Of a stretch of 64,000 nt of DNA, positions 34,510 to 46,500 are shown one piece after another. Each line of letters opens with the position of its first letter. Position 1 is the stretch's first letter. The stretch covers positions 1 through 64,000 of the forward strand of contig JBBHKE010002405.1 of the NCBI GenBank assembly GCA_037447655.1, in the 5' to 3' direction. Source of the DNA: Zygnema cylindricum (taxonomy: Eukaryota > Streptophyta > Zygnematophyceae > Zygnematales > Zygnemataceae). The notes beneath the pieces were generated by a model. That model was not told the DNA's origin, made no database searches, and worked only from the letters and a program-made list of their open reading frames with translations. Both the position numbers and the translations under genes were made by a program.

Positions 34510-37500
34510 CAATTATAATTCGGAACAGGGGCGTGAGTGTTTTTAAACCATTTAAATAAATAGCGATAAGAAAAAACAATTGGTGTTACTAACGTCGTTT
34601 TGTGGTCAGAGGTCCAAAAAAAAAAAAAAAACTAAAAACCATAATACTATTATCTAGTGTTGGGTATCGGGTAATTTCATATCGCGATAATTTCGATATT
34701 CGATATATCAAATATCGATCGAGCAAAGTTCTCGATATATCGTACCGAGACCAACATAAATTATCGCGATATATATCGCGATATATAGTATTTTATAAAT
34801 TTAATATTTTTTATAATATGTTATTTTAGCGATAAAGACAACGTACGACGTGATTTGCATTCCGTGACTTAAAGGTAGACGCCGCAAAATGTAACCGACA
34901 AAAAAGTACTAATACTGTAATTCATATAGTTACTTATTTGGGGTATGGTTGCATCAGGAGGTCTCTGTAATAGTACGGACAGGAAAATTTCTGTATTACA
35001 GAGGCCTCGGTGACATCGCGTATCGTCTTTAAACAAGTTTTTACATACGTGTTTTAATTTGAGTGGTTCCTTGTAAGTTGACGATCAAATCTCTAAAATC
35101 GTCAAAGATTTGAAACCGACCATTTTCGTATGGAAATCCGTACTTGCGTGTTACATACGTGTACTTCGCAAGTGTACCGCGTCAATGTACCTTAGAGATC
35201 TCCTTCACTCTGCTGACTTTCAGGAAAAAACCGTACTTCTTTTCGGCAAAGATCTTACGGTCACCTTGTTCTAAGGCACGTGACTTTGGAGACCTGTGAA
35301 AAATTTCATTATTTATTTTTTTAAATGCCTCGATATATCGACGATACAATATATCGGCGATATATCGCGATAATTTGATTTTCGATATATCGAAGCGATA
35401 TATCGATTATCGGGTACCTGAAATTCGATATATATTGAATATCGGCAAATGGTCCTCGATACCCAACACTACTATTGTCAACGCTAACAGCAATTCCCGG
35501 TGTACTTCTCAATATCAGACTGTCTCCTTCTCCTCTCCTCTCTCCTCTCCCCTTTCCCCTCTCCTCTCTCCCCTCTCCTCTCATCTCTCCTGTCTCCTCT
35601 CTATACTCTCTCCTTTTTCGTACCAACAGAGGTTCCCAGCTAACTCTACTCTCCTTCATGTGAGAGGTACAGGTCCAATTAAATTGGGTAGAAAAAGGAG
35701 TTTGAGGAGGAAAGAGGAAGAAGGGAAAGAAGAGAGGAGAATATGAAGGAAAAGCAAGGAGGAAGGATATAAGGAACGAAAGGAGAGGGAGAGGGGAGAG
35801 AGAGAGAGGGAGGGAGGGAGAGGGAGGGAGAGGGAGGGGGAGAGAGAGAGGGGGGGGGGGTAAAGTAGAGGAGAGGAGAGGAGAGGAGACCTGATGAGAT
35901 GAGTCCACCACGCCTCCTTGTCGCACCTCCTGAACCAAAACTTTCGCTGCCTGCTGCCCGACATCTTCGGGCAGCAAAAACTTTGTTGTTTGCCCGTCCT
36001 CCTCTGTTTCTTCATCCACACTATTTGACGGCTCCGCTGCACAGCTGGCACTCATCAGACATCCTGATGTCGTCTCCGCGACCAATGTCACACCGTATCC
36101 GGGGGACCTGAAAACCGGATTCAAAAAAATTACGGAACACAAATTACAGTGAAAATTAGAGCGCCACTCTCTTGATATGAGCTTTCCATCACCATAATTA
36201 GTGTGAATAACAACAGTGTTTTCCACACTAATTACAACAATGACAGGAACGATGATAAGATTGCATAGGATTGAATTTTGTAGGATGTATTTTTGTTGGT
36301 ATAAAATACATTATATAGTGTGGATTACATTGATTATTTTTTTTTTCAATTTTCTTTGCCGGTGATGTAAAGCAAATGCTTAACTTAAATTGATACCATA
36401 AAAAGTGTGGACTGCCTAAAACGTACTCGCACATTTCACATCCAAGAGGCTTTAAATTGAGGTAACCATTTTCTTGAAAACGATTATGAGTGGAACAATC
36501 ATTTTTGCTACATAGCTATTTCTTTGTCCGCATGTCCCTTTTCTGTCGACTGGTGCTGCAGTACAGGTAGTTCAGTACATCGTTATTGAAGTTCATAACA
36601 TTAACTCGGTCGCGACTTTGTATATCCAAAAATCACAAAAGTGTTAACAACACTATTTGAGGGAGTGGCCTAAAATCTGCCACGTCTCTGTGCACGAAAT
36701 TAGTATTATATTCTCTAATTTCGTGTTAACACTAATAAATCCTTAACGGTAATAACGATGGGCAATGTAGTATAGTACATAGTGAATTGCAATTAGCATT
36801 AATGTTTTTCGCCACTTGAATCAACTTTTCTCTGTGCACACCTGTTCGATATCCATTTGGAACCTGCCAATCGGAAGGAAAAAAATTTACCCCATTGCAA
36901 CCGTCGGATTAATAATCCGATAACCGTGAAGGAAAAAAAATGAGTTAAAGGCCAAAAAGCACATTAATGTTAACAGCGATAAGCGGTATACTTATGATTC
37001 ATATATATACAGAAACATACCCTGTATCGGATATTACATGTATCGAACTTTTATTCGTGCACAATACCACGTCGCAGAAATGAAATATAAGGCTTTTCCA
37101 TACGATAAATGCATCACATTAAATTTGCAATAACTTTTCGATACACTACCAAAATTTCTCACCTGCCCCATACCAATTTTTCTCACCTCCCCAATCCCAG
37201 ATATTTCCACCTGCCCAATGCCAAAATTTTCTCACCTGCCCGATTCTTGCCCTGTATAGTGGTCTGTAAAAATATATACATCCGGTAACAACGAATTAAG
37301 TACTCCTCTCACAGAATCCACCATTCTACTGGACATTTGAGGGGATACCCGGGTGGAATACGCTACTCCTCGTATTCTTTTCACCATTCCTTCTTCCATC
37401 CAATGGACAGGCTGGAGAGGAGGAGGAGAGAAAAAATATAAGCAAAATGGGTTAAAATTAGGTACAAATGGGTAAAATTAGGTACAATTGGGTTAGAAAT

Positions 37501-40071
37501 CGGGGCGTAATAAGTGGATATGGGGAGACTTGAGGCTGAGTAGAGGTGAATATAGTGTGTATTAGTCTGAATAGTGAGGATTGTGTGAAACTGAGTAAAA
37601 AGGAGAAAAATTGAGTGAAAATTGAGTGAAAAATGAGTGAAATTAAGTGAAAATTGGTGAAGTCGGATGGGAATTGGGTGATATTGGGTAAAATTGGGTG
37701 AATTAGGGTGAAATTAGGTCAAATTCGGTGAAAAATGGGTGAATAGGGTGAAAATGAGTGAAGCATTAGTACAATTAAGTGAAAATGAATGAAATTGAGT
37801 GAAAAATGAGTGAAAAATGAGGTGATTTTGGATTGAAGATAATGGCAAATTTGGGGTACAATAATAATAATAATAAAGGTGGGACTAAGGCGAGATTAGG
37901 GTTTTTTAAAGGGCTGTTAATTTCTGGTCAGGTTTGAAAAAAAAAAACATTAACAACGTCAATCCGTTTTTTTTTTTAGTTTTCATCTGGAAAGTTAAGG
38001 AGAGAGAAAAAAAAACTAAGATTGAACCACATTTTACACCGCAGCTAATAAAAACCCCAACCAAAACAAGAAAAAAAAAGAAAAAAACAAAAAAGCAAAA
38101 GAAAACAAAGCAGCACTAAAAAAATAAATCTAAATGAGCAAAAAACAAAGCTGCGAAAAACTTGAAACAAAATAAAACAAAAAGAAAAAAAACGGACCAT
38201 GAGTGATTGTACTACGGGAACTTTCAGAAGAACCTCTCCTCCTCCAAGAGGTGGGGCTCCTCTTTTTATTATTTTAAGTTCCAATTCTTCGGTGGGAACT
38301 CCAAAGTGTTTTAAAAGAGGGAGAGTGGTCGTCCGAAAAGTATCAACGGTCAAATCTTTGTCATCATTTGTCACACCTGCGTTTGTATCCTAACAAGAGT
38401 CAGTTTAACAGTATAGATGGACAGTTTTCGTAATTTCAGTTTTTCATATTTTTGGCTTTCAAAATTTCAGTTCCGTATTTTCAGATTTCATGGTTTCAGT
38501 TTTCATATTTTTCAGTTTTCATATATATATTTTTGAGACATTGGAAGGTTTTTAAGACTTTTTATTAACTGTCACAAGGAAAAGTTTACTTTTATGGATT
38601 TCGTCTGTGGCAAGCTTGAATTGTTTTTTTTTCTTTCGATTTGAATGGAACTTCATATTTTTTTGGAATTTTTTTAGCATTTCCACCACAATTTTGTCTG
38701 GATGTTGCTTTCTTTTTTCTGTTTTTGTTGTTCGCTGTTTTCCTTTCAATTTTATGACACGTGATTCCAAATTTACTTTTTTAGACTTCTAGTTTCAACT
38801 TCTCATCTGTTTTTATGACTTTCTTACAGTTGCAACTTTTCTTACTTTTCACTCTTTTAAGAAAAAACATCTCTTACCTTTTAAAGTTATAGAGAGGGGT
38901 TTTTTCCCAAAGAGACCGAGGACAATGAGGGCTTCTAGAAAATATCCAATAGCTCTTTCTGTACCACAATCGTGAACTATATGTTTCCCTCCCACGATTA
39001 CACCGGGTTTATATCTCAAACGAGTACCTGTACCTCAAAAACATTTAGAAAACAAACTTCAGCGCAATAACAAGAAACCAAGGAGAAGGAAGGAAAGGGG
39101 AGGAAGGAACAGGGAAGGGAAAGGGAAGGAAAGGAAAAGGGAAGGGAAAGGGAAGGAAAGGAAAAGGAAATGGGAAGGGAAAGGGAAGGAAAGGAAAAGA
39201 AAAAGGGAAGGAAAGGATAGGAAAAGGGAAGGAAAGGATAGGAAAAGGGAACGAAAGGAAAAGGGAAGGAAAGGAAAAAGAAAAGAAGAAGGAAAGGAAA
39301 AGGAAACGGAAAGGAAAGAAAAGACAAGGAAAATAAAAGGAAAAAGAAAGGGAAAGAAAAGGAAAGGAAAGGAAAAGAAAAGAAAAAGACAAGAAAAGGA
39401 AAGGACAAGTCAAAGAAAAGGACCCAGAAAAAGGATATGTGGGACTTTCAGCACTATATTTGCCCCTAAATTGTATATCACCTCCATTTTTTCTTGAAAT
39501 GATTAACTGACCATTAAAATCTAAAATTGGGGGGAGAGGGGCGGGGAGAGTAGAAATAAAATTTGCCAAGGGCTGCAATTAAAACAACTGAATTCAGACA
39601 AATCTGAGGACCCATGGTTGAAAATGGAGTAAATAACTAGATTTAGCAAACAAGTGTGCAATTTACTGATTCAACATTGTGGTGGTTTTTCACTTTTTCT
39701 TTCGTTCTAATTTTTTTTTCTTTCGCGCTGCTTGTTACCCAAAATAGAAAGTTGTAAAGATGAAAAAATGTCTCTAAAACGACATTTCTAGGCAAAGTTG
39801 TCTTCAAAATAAAATTTTGGATGAGAAACATGACGCAACAAAGCAACTCCAAAAATTTCTTAGAGTTTGCCAAACCTTTTTTAGTGTTGATAATTCTGTT
39901 GTTGGTCAAACAAATATTTTATCAGTAATAAAACTGGGTGACAGATACAAATTGAACAAAAATCGTTAAGCAAAGGGGAGAGGGAGGGCAGGGAGAGGGA
40001 GAGAAGGAAGCAGGAATTGGAGAAGCCAAAAAGGGCTTTGGTTAAAAGCAGAAGAGACAGAGGAAAGGCAG

Positions 40072-40128
<57 letters not shown>

Positions 40129-40298
40129 TGGAGAGAAAGAGCGGGGTAAAGAGAGATAGATAGAGTGGGAGAAATAGAGAGTTCGTGAGAGTGAGAGAGA
40201 GGGGGGAAGAGAGAGGGAGAGGAGGGGGTGGAGAGAGAGATCAGGGGTGGAGGGAGAGAGAGTAAGATAGTGGAAAAGAGAGAGAGAGAGGGGAGAGA

Positions 40299-40366
<68 letters not shown>

Positions 40367-40662
40367 TGTTGCGTTGCCACGAACCTATTTCGTTGAACAA
40401 GCCTCTCAAGTGAAAGGAAAGGGAGAGGGAGAGGGAAAAGGAGAGGAGAAAGGAGAGAAAGTTGCCTACCTGTTTCGTTGATTTGCACGGTGCATCCGTC
40501 CGATATCTTCTCTATGAGGCGCAGCAGCGACACCTCGTGCGCCCGGACACCTGGCGGCTGCTCTTTGGCCCGGATGGTGTCCACGCTCAATGTGCTGCCT
40601 GCCAGCGTGGCACACACCAGCCGGTGCCGGAACTGCTGCGCACCCTGAACCCTGACCACCAT
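33992..40662 (-). CDS. RCL1: RNA 3'-terminal phosphate cyclase-like protein (rRNA processing)
   Basis: Nucleolar small-subunit processome factor. In yeast Rcl1 works with the GTPase Bms1 and is implicated in pre-rRNA cleavage at A2; it is related to RNA 3'-phosphate cyclase but lacks cyclase activity. Six exons: 40662-40470, 39027-38878, 38376-38198, 37411-37236, 36107-35891, 34201-33992, giving 374 aa, the usual family length, with matching phases at every junction. Family landmarks in order: GAQQFRHRLVCATLAGSTL, LLRLIEKISDGCTVQINETG, RLRYKPGVIVGG, HDCGTERAIGYFLEALIVLG, TVDTFRTTTLPLLKHFGVP, PPLGGGEVLLKVPVV, MVKRIRGVAYSTRVSPQM, GYGVTLVAETTSGC, EDVGQQAAKVLVQEVRQGG, LCAICPEDVSKVRVGPLSPH and STGTVLLSCVGNGLKNLSKK. 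Exon 1 is GC-rich and telomere-like repeats lie directly upstream. Intron 5 hosts a hAT-like element. The call is firm; exact donors could shift by a few bases. Confidence 0.95.
34471..34505. repeat. (TA)n microsatellite in RCL1 intron 5
   Basis: An uninterrupted TATATA run of about 17 units. Upstream (34240-34450) is a loose repeat of ATAATNATTATNAGAGTA. Confidence 0.9.
34655..35471. mobile_element. hAT-like element (TAGTGTTGGGTATCG family) inside RCL1 intron 5
   Basis: Complete termini TAGTGTTGGGTATCGGGTAA and CGATACCCAACACTA. The flanking octamers CTATTATC (34647-34654) and CTATTGTC (35472-35479) match at seven of eight positions. It is longer than the 21483-21845 copy, with a unique middle of about 450 bp and no transposase. 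Confidence 0.88.
35757..35888. repeat. Homopurine tract immediately after the RCL1 exon 5 donor
   Basis: GAGAGGGAGGGAG-rich plus strand including a G run near 35851-35860, so the intron starts with a long pyrimidine tract in the transcript. An opposite-polarity tract (CTCTCC on plus) lies at about 35520-35610 in the same intron. Confidence 0.85.
36228..37141. other. RCL1 intron 4, mostly repeat-derived
   Basis: Contains a decayed TA-flanked CACCG-family MITE at about 36775-36990 (ends TAGTGAATTGCAATTAGC and AACAGCGATAAGCGGTAT). Related fragments of the long CACCG subtype lie near 36650-36770. Confidence 0.5.
37155..37245 (-). repeat. Four tandem copies of the RCL1 exon 4 end and 5' splice site
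   Basis: In transcript sense the exon ends GGGCAG then GTGAGAAAATTTTGG (donor 37235). The unit recurs as GGGCAG-GTGGAAATATC (donor 37210), GGGGAG-GTGAGAAAAATTGG (donor 37186) and GGGCAG-GTGAGAAATTTTGG (donor 37162). Spacing is 25, 24 and 24 bp. All four keep a GT; three have the strong GTGAG context. Confidence 0.9.
37440..37840. repeat. Degenerate AAATTGAGTGA-type tandem repeat in RCL1 intron 3
   Basis: Many irregular copies of GTGAAAATTGA/GGTAAAATTGG-like units of about 11-15 bp, next to exon 4. An (ATA)n run follows at 37860-37876. Confidence 0.75.
39070..39420. repeat. GGAAA-rich tract in RCL1 intron 1
   Basis: Purine-only plus strand built from GGAAAGGAAAAGGGAA units, close to the exon 2 acceptor; pyrimidine-rich in the transcript. 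ORFs on it are Phe/Ser/Leu artefacts. Confidence 0.9.
39975..40460. repeat. (GA)n and GAGAGGG tracts in RCL1 intron 1
   Basis: Two (GA)n microsatellites (about 40076-40122 and 40276-40365) inside a purine-rich stretch that reaches to within 10 bp of the exon 1 donor. Confidence 0.9.
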
Positions 40663-40667
40663 CTCTA

Positions 40668-40770
40668 AAACCCTAACCCTAACCCTAACCCTAGCCCTGA
40701 CACTGCCCTAACCCTAACCCTAAACCTAGCCTTTAGGCCGAAGCCTAACCCTAAGCCTGAACCTAAACCT
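40668..40770. promoter_or_regulatory. Telomere-like CCCTAA tract with telo-box upstream of RCL1
   Basis: Six bases upstream of the RCL1 start codon the plus strand shows AAACCCTAA (40668-40676) and then repeated CCCTAA and degenerate variants to about 40770. In plants the telo-box AAACCCTAA is common near the transcription start of ribosomal-protein and ribosome-biogenesis genes, which fits RCL1. The unit is the TTAGGG type rather than the TTTAGGG of most land plants. Regulatory function is inferred. Confidence 0.6.
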
Positions 40771-40861
40771 AAACAAGAAACTCTGCAGTTTCGTGGGTAA
40801 AGAATAAACAGATTATTATTTTTTTAGGGATTTTGTCAAGCGCTAAGCCCTAAACCTGAAC

Positions 40862-42060
40862 GATAAAATTGTATGAGCTCTGAATTCACAAATTACAAGC
40901 TTATACTAAAGCTTGACTGGACACTTCAAACAAAATTAGTTGAATTTTACATGCAGCAATATGGTGGCACTTGCCAAAACCTGGCCTCACTTGGATTCCA
41001 ATACTTAATTGAGTTAATTCAGCTGAAGTGCTGAACCTAGGGTTTTGATTTTTTCTAAGTACGGAGTGCACAGCTACAGCGAAGTACACCGTGTATCGCT
41101 ATTACTGTACACCGCGAATCGTTATTAGTGTCAATAACTCTAATTTGGGTTCTTAAAATTTTGTTTTTTTTTTTCAAATGGGATACATGATTTTAATTTT
41201 TCCTTGACGTTAATAAAGGTACCGTACAAAATAGCGTAAAGACCAAAAGTACAATAAAATCTAAATAGTGTGGTGTACGGTCTATGTCAGACCGTACATA
41301 AATGTACCTTTTCAAGTGAAAATTTACAAAAAATGAATTAAATCAGACGCGCACAGCATGTACGGATATTTTAAATTCGCGACGGCGTACAATTTCTAAT
41401 ATTTTGTACGAATACATATATTAATGTATATAATCGTACGGAGAAAATTTTCATGATAAAATTGTATGAGTTCTGAATTCACAAATTACAAGCTTATACT
41501 ACAGCTTGACTGGACACTTCAAGCAAAATTAGTTGAATTTTACACGCAACAATATGGTGGCACTTGCCAAAACCTGGCCTCCCTTGGATTCCAATACACC
41601 GTGAATCGCTATTAGTGTTAATGTTTTTTTCGTCGCGTAAAACACCTTTTCTCCGTATACACTTGTCGGATTGTAGATCTGACGGCTGGGATTGAAAGCT
41701 AAATTCTCAGCTTCTTAAAGGGGGTTTCAAATTGAAAATCGGACAAGTGTGTACGGAGAAATAATTAGCCCGAATAGCGATACACGGTGTTAATTGAGTT
41801 AATTCAGCTGAAGTGCTGAACCTAGGGTTTCGATTTTTTCTAAGGACGGAGTGCACAGCTACAGCGAAGTACACCGTGTATGCTACACCTCGAATCGTTA
41901 TTAGCGTTATGAACTCTATATCGGCGCCCCAAAATTTTGACATTAATACCTTAAATAAAATAAACTACACTATTTAAGGAAGTGGACCATAATCTGCCAC
42001 GTCTCCCGATATTAAATTAGAATAGATGACGCTAATATTTTCTTTACACTAATAATTTAT
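40862..42060. repeat. Tandem segmental duplication (unit about 590 bp)
   Basis: Unit 1 starts GATAAAATTGTATGAG at 40862 and unit 2 starts with the same sequence at about 41455. Both run through GGCACTTGCCAAAACCTGG, TGAAGTGCTGAACCTAGGG and GTGCACAGCTACAGCG. Unit 2 carries an extra MITE (41597-41789) absent from unit 1. Confidence 0.85.
41597..41789. mobile_element. TA-flanked MITE (CACCG family) with empty-site partner
   Basis: Termini CACCGTGAATCGCTATTAG and CGATACACGGTG interrupt CCAATA/TTAATTGAG. The duplicated unit 1 reads CCAATACTTAATTGAG without the insert near 41000-41015. Confidence 0.85.
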
Positions 42061-42285
42061 CAACGCTAATAACGATTCCTGGTGTAGTAGTGTGGATAAT
42101 TTTCTCGCCACATAAAACATCTTTTCTCCGTACACACCTGACCAATTTCCAATTTGAGACCTCCAATCGAAGGCTGAGAACCTTACCTTTCAATCGCAAC
42201 CGTTAGATCCACAATGTACGGAGAAAAAGTGTTTTAAGAGACGAAAAAAGCATTAACACTAACAGCGATTCACGGTGTACTTTTC
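41885..42285. mobile_element. Adjacent or nested CACCG-family MITEs
   Basis: One long-subtype element (TACACCTCGAATCG near 41885 to CGATTCCTGGTGTA near 42085) abuts a short-subtype element whose right end CGATTCACGGTG lies near 42279. A partial pair of starts at 41083-41115 belongs to the same family. Confidence 0.65.
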
Positions 42286-43595
42286 CGTACCATATTTCCT
42301 TACAAGTCTACGGAAGTCCAGATCCTCCCTTTCGCACTATATAGTACGGTAATCGAAAAGCTGATGTACGAATGCTTTCTTCCGAATATTTGGATTTCAA
42401 ATTCTGGCGGGATCCAGTACAGCAAAACTACAAAAATGTGGTATTGTACGGTAATTTGAACATTTACTGTGGTGAAAATGGCCGTTGGAAACGGGCCACC
42501 AAAAGAGATTCAAATGAGCGCCACTTTTTTGATCCAGACCGTCCGATTTACGATGCAGGTGTATGTTTTGAAATGTCAAATGTTCTAGAAACCCTGAATC
42601 CCGCCTAGTCGCCTACAACTATGCAAGTGTCCCGCACTAAAAAACATTGTGTCTAACTAAAATTTAAAATTACTGTAGTTCTTACTGTACTTTCTAGAGT
42701 TTTTTGTTCGAGTTTTATGATCTTAAAAATTACTTGATTGGTTGTTTCCCAAGTAAAGGTCCAAACCTGTCAAAAAAAAGATAAAAAACCTTTAATATGT
42801 AAGCCCACCAAGCGTGTGAAATGTTTTCCTAACCTGTTCCAAAACTTTATCGTTCAAATTTGTACATCCACAAAAAGTACAAAATCCTGAACGGTACGAC
42901 TGCTTGAAATTTTCTTTCAGTCTTTTCACCTGCCCGTAACGTCAACACGAACATGAAAAATGTATTTATGTACTTCATTTTTTTAAACTTTGTACTTTCT
43001 TTACAAACATTGTACTTTCTGCGATGTCACCTCACATCAGCCAGACAGCAGTCATCCATGCAGAACATAAAGCTCCTTCCTTGGTTCATAGCAATATTGC
43101 CTAACTGCTGCTATAAAGTATTGGTAGTGCGCCCTAATACTCAAACCTGTAAGCAAATCTCTGCAGTCAATCTCTTTTTATGCAGCAAATATCTTTCCTG
43201 CAAAATCTCTCATGTAGCTCTCTTACTTCACATTCCTGCAGGCAGTTGAGCAAACCTTGCATGCATATGCATCTTCCTCTTACCTTATCTTACCTTTACT
43301 TCACATCTTCTCCTTTTTCTTTACTATTTTCTTACTAGGGTTTTGTGTTTCATGTACTTTCCATTTCTGGCTTAAGATCAGTATCTCTTCATAGACAGCT
43401 GTGTTTAAGCAACTTTTGTGAACTGTTCCTCCTAAAACCTCTGGGATTAAGACCTTTTTAAGGTTTTAGGTTTTTTCATTGCATGTAACTTCTAAAAAAG
43501 AAGTTTAAAGAAGAAGTTTTGTTTTTTTTGTTTTTTTTTTTAGGTTTTTTTTGTAATATTCCTAGAGACTTGGTAATTATTGGTCAAAGTATTGT
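42286..43595. other. Intergenic, 5' of the plus-strand gene
   Basis: No gene recognised. The 78-codon ORF at 42372-42608 has no family resemblance. The last few hundred bases presumably contain the promoter and 5' UTR of the next gene, but no clear core element is visible. Confidence 0.4.
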
Positions 43596-46500
43596 ATGGC
43601 AACTCCTCTCCGGAGTCCTCACAAGTCTCCGGCGACTCCCGGGCAGCAAAGGGCGTCCTTTCTCTGGGAAGCCTCGCAGTCCCTTGCGCATCACGGTTTC
43701 AGCTCGGACATCACTTCTGTCAATGAAGATCGAAAAGGCGTGGAATCAATGGGATCAAGTAAAGGATCGCCAAAGGTGATTGGTACAAGAGGGGAGGAGA
43801 GGGAAAGGGTAGGGGAGTAGGGAGGTGGAGAGGAAGGAGGGATAAGATCGAAGAAAGTGATGGTATAGGAGTGAATGAGACGGGAAGTGACCATAGAGGA
43901 GGGAGGGAGTGGGAGGAAGGGAGAGAGATGTGCTATTTCTCGCAGGGACTCTGTGTTTGGCAGGGAGAACAGATGGATTTTGATTTTAAAAGAGATGTTT
44001 ATTTTATTTTTTAAGTTTTTTGCTTCTTTAAGGAAATCTTGCAGTTGGGGTAAGATTGCCATTTTTGTCTTTGAAATTTCAGAAATGGAATCTCTCATAT
44101 CGTTTTTTTGGTTATGTTTTAGATGCATTTTGTGATAATTGGATTGATTTTTTTCCCCATGTGTCCTTAACTAGTACCGTCTCCTTGGAGTCTATTTCGA
44201 CTGTTTACTGGACTGTTTTCTCGATTGTTTTCTGTAAACTGTTTTGCTTTTCATTTATGTTTTAGTGTGGTTTTTGAAATTGTTTTACTTTTCATGCTTT
44301 TGAATTCTCTTTTGGGGTTTTTCCTTATGTCTGTCTCTACCTGGACTACTGTTTTCCAGGTGTGAACAGCCCCTCCTGCCAGGTGTCAGCTGCTCGGTTC
44401 ACATCGTCCCTCTTAATACTAAAAGCAAAAACTCCTCACCAGCAAAACAAGGAGTCAATTCACATGTAAAAGAACAAGTAATCCGTGTGAATAATGTTTC
44501 GTACAATTGCAATTTTTGTGGGCACAGGAATTTGAGGAAAGGGACACCGAGAAGTCACGTAAAATCCAAAGTTGCTCAAGAATTTGCTCGATCGGCAATG
44601 GAAACAATCAGCAATATTTCTGATTTGAGTTCGAGGAAGGCGAATAAAACTCCGGTTCATGAAGGATCTGTTGGGAAAGGGTTTCAAAAGTTTATTAAAG
44701 GGAACGACACAAAAGTACAGAAATGCACAAGTTTAAAGAAATGTTCGACTCCGGATGTGGCAAATAAAGCTTCGGGTTCACAAGGAAAAGTTTTGGTTTA
44801 CAGTCCTGTCAGAAGTTCAGAGATTTCCACTGAGCATTTCGGTACTCCTGAATATACTCCAATGCCGTTTGTTCTTGGAGAAATGGGTTTAACTCCGGCC
44901 ACTGATATTGAGTCAATGAAAACTCCACAAAGCTCAGAGAAGAATATCAATACTCCGTTTACAGGATCTCCGAAAGAATTGGATCGAAATGGAACAGAGG
45001 ATCTAAATGAGAAAGAAGAGGAGACTACACCACCGACAACTCTTTTGGGGAGTTCACCTAAACTAGCCGAGCTAGTTCTTGAATGTCAAGATAATGGGGT
45101 TGGAGGAGAATCCAAGTGTGAAGCCTCATTGGATTCATGGGTTGTTAACAACAAGAGTGAAACTTTACCTTCAAACTCTGGATTGAAATTGGGCAGGAAT
45201 TCAGATAAGGAGGAGAATGATGGAGCCCAGAATAACAAGCTTTCTAATGGAGAAGAAGGTGCTAAGGAACCACGAATTCCATTGGCTGAGATTTCCTTAA
45301 CTGTAGAAGGCGGTGAAGAAAAAATGGGTGTCGAAGATGTGGTACAACAAATAGTTAAGAGTGATGGTCAAAGTTGTGAAGGGTTAGTTGATCAAACCAC
45401 TTTGAATGACAGAGTCCCACTGTCGACTACATCAAAGGATGAAGGTTCAACAGAAGTGGATAAAGTGCTCATGTTGAAAGTTTTGACAATTCGTGGAGAT
45501 AGTTTAGAAACGCAGGAAAAGAAAGCGACAGAGGAAAATTTAGTAGAATGTGTGATGGAAAAAGTTGTAGAATCTGGTATTGAAAATAAGCTTGTAGAGA
45601 AAATTTCGAAAACAGAGACAAAAAATGATTTGGAAGTAGACAATGTTTCTCAAGAAATTTTGACGAAGAAACCAAGGGGACGGAAAAGGAAACCTGTAGC
45701 TGATTATACAAGTGACAGTAGTGTAGATTCAGTTGGGTTGTTGACTCCAAGGAGATCTGGAGTTCTGACGAGAACTCAACGGGCAAAATTAGTGGAACAA
45801 AGCAGTGAGGATGAGGAAGTACATTATTTAGGAGAGTCTTTATCGATGAAGCCGTCAAAGAAAGGAGGGAGAGGAAGGCCGGCTCAAACACCATTGAAAA
45901 TGTTGGAGGAGGAGACTCAGGAGTTAATATCGGACGAGGAGACAGTGGTTGAGAAAAGGAGTGTCCGAAGGAGCAGTCGTAAACCATCATCGAGGTCACG
46001 TTTGGTAGACTTAATCAGAAACAAGGATGGAATTTCGGAGCAGGTTGAGGAGAAGATAGAGATGCGTGTCATTGAGAAGATGGACATTGAAGGGGAGAAA
46101 GAGAGAGTGGAGATCAGTGTTTATGAGAAGGTTAATATTGAAAGAGAGGGAGAAGATTTAAAAGTGGTTGAGTCTGCGGGGTTAATTCAACACCCAATTC
46201 AAGTTCTTGATCAAGTTTCTAATTCTCCCAAAGTTGATGAAAAAATTTCAGAGCAGGTTGAGGAGAAATCAGAGGTGGCTGTTCCTGAGAATATTGAAGT
46301 AAAAGGAGAGGGAAAAGATATGGAGGTGGATAATTCTGTGGGCGAGGATTTAGGAGAAAACCCAGAAAAGATTAACCTCGGGGCTTCTTTGAGAGTTAAA
46401 GATCTAACAGAAGACTGTCAGTTTGTCGACGGTAAAGAAGATGCGAAGGACGAAAGGAGTGTCCGAAGGAGTAGTCGTAAACCATCATCGAGGTCACGTG

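Noticed and set aside
35321-36226. 301-codon minus ORF
   Set aside because: Contains RCL1 exon 5 (36107-35891) but extends through flanking intron, purine tract and a hAT-like element.
38377-38400. Alternative RCL1 exon 3 start at 38389 adding four residues
   Set aside because: Phase fits only the acceptor at 38376, which also restores the conserved GVTND sequence.
39016-40662. Long ORFs rich in Phe/Ser/Leu between RCL1 exons 1 and 2
   Set aside because: Read-through of GGAAA and GA repeats. Only 40662-40470 and 39027-38878 match RCL1.
40668-40770. Chromosome end or subtelomere
   Set aside because: The CCCTAA tract is short, degenerate and flanked on both sides by genes and unique sequence, so it is interstitial.
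42372-42608. 78-codon ORF as a gene
   Set aside because: No recognisable domain, lies between MITE debris, and shows no supporting splice or homology signal.
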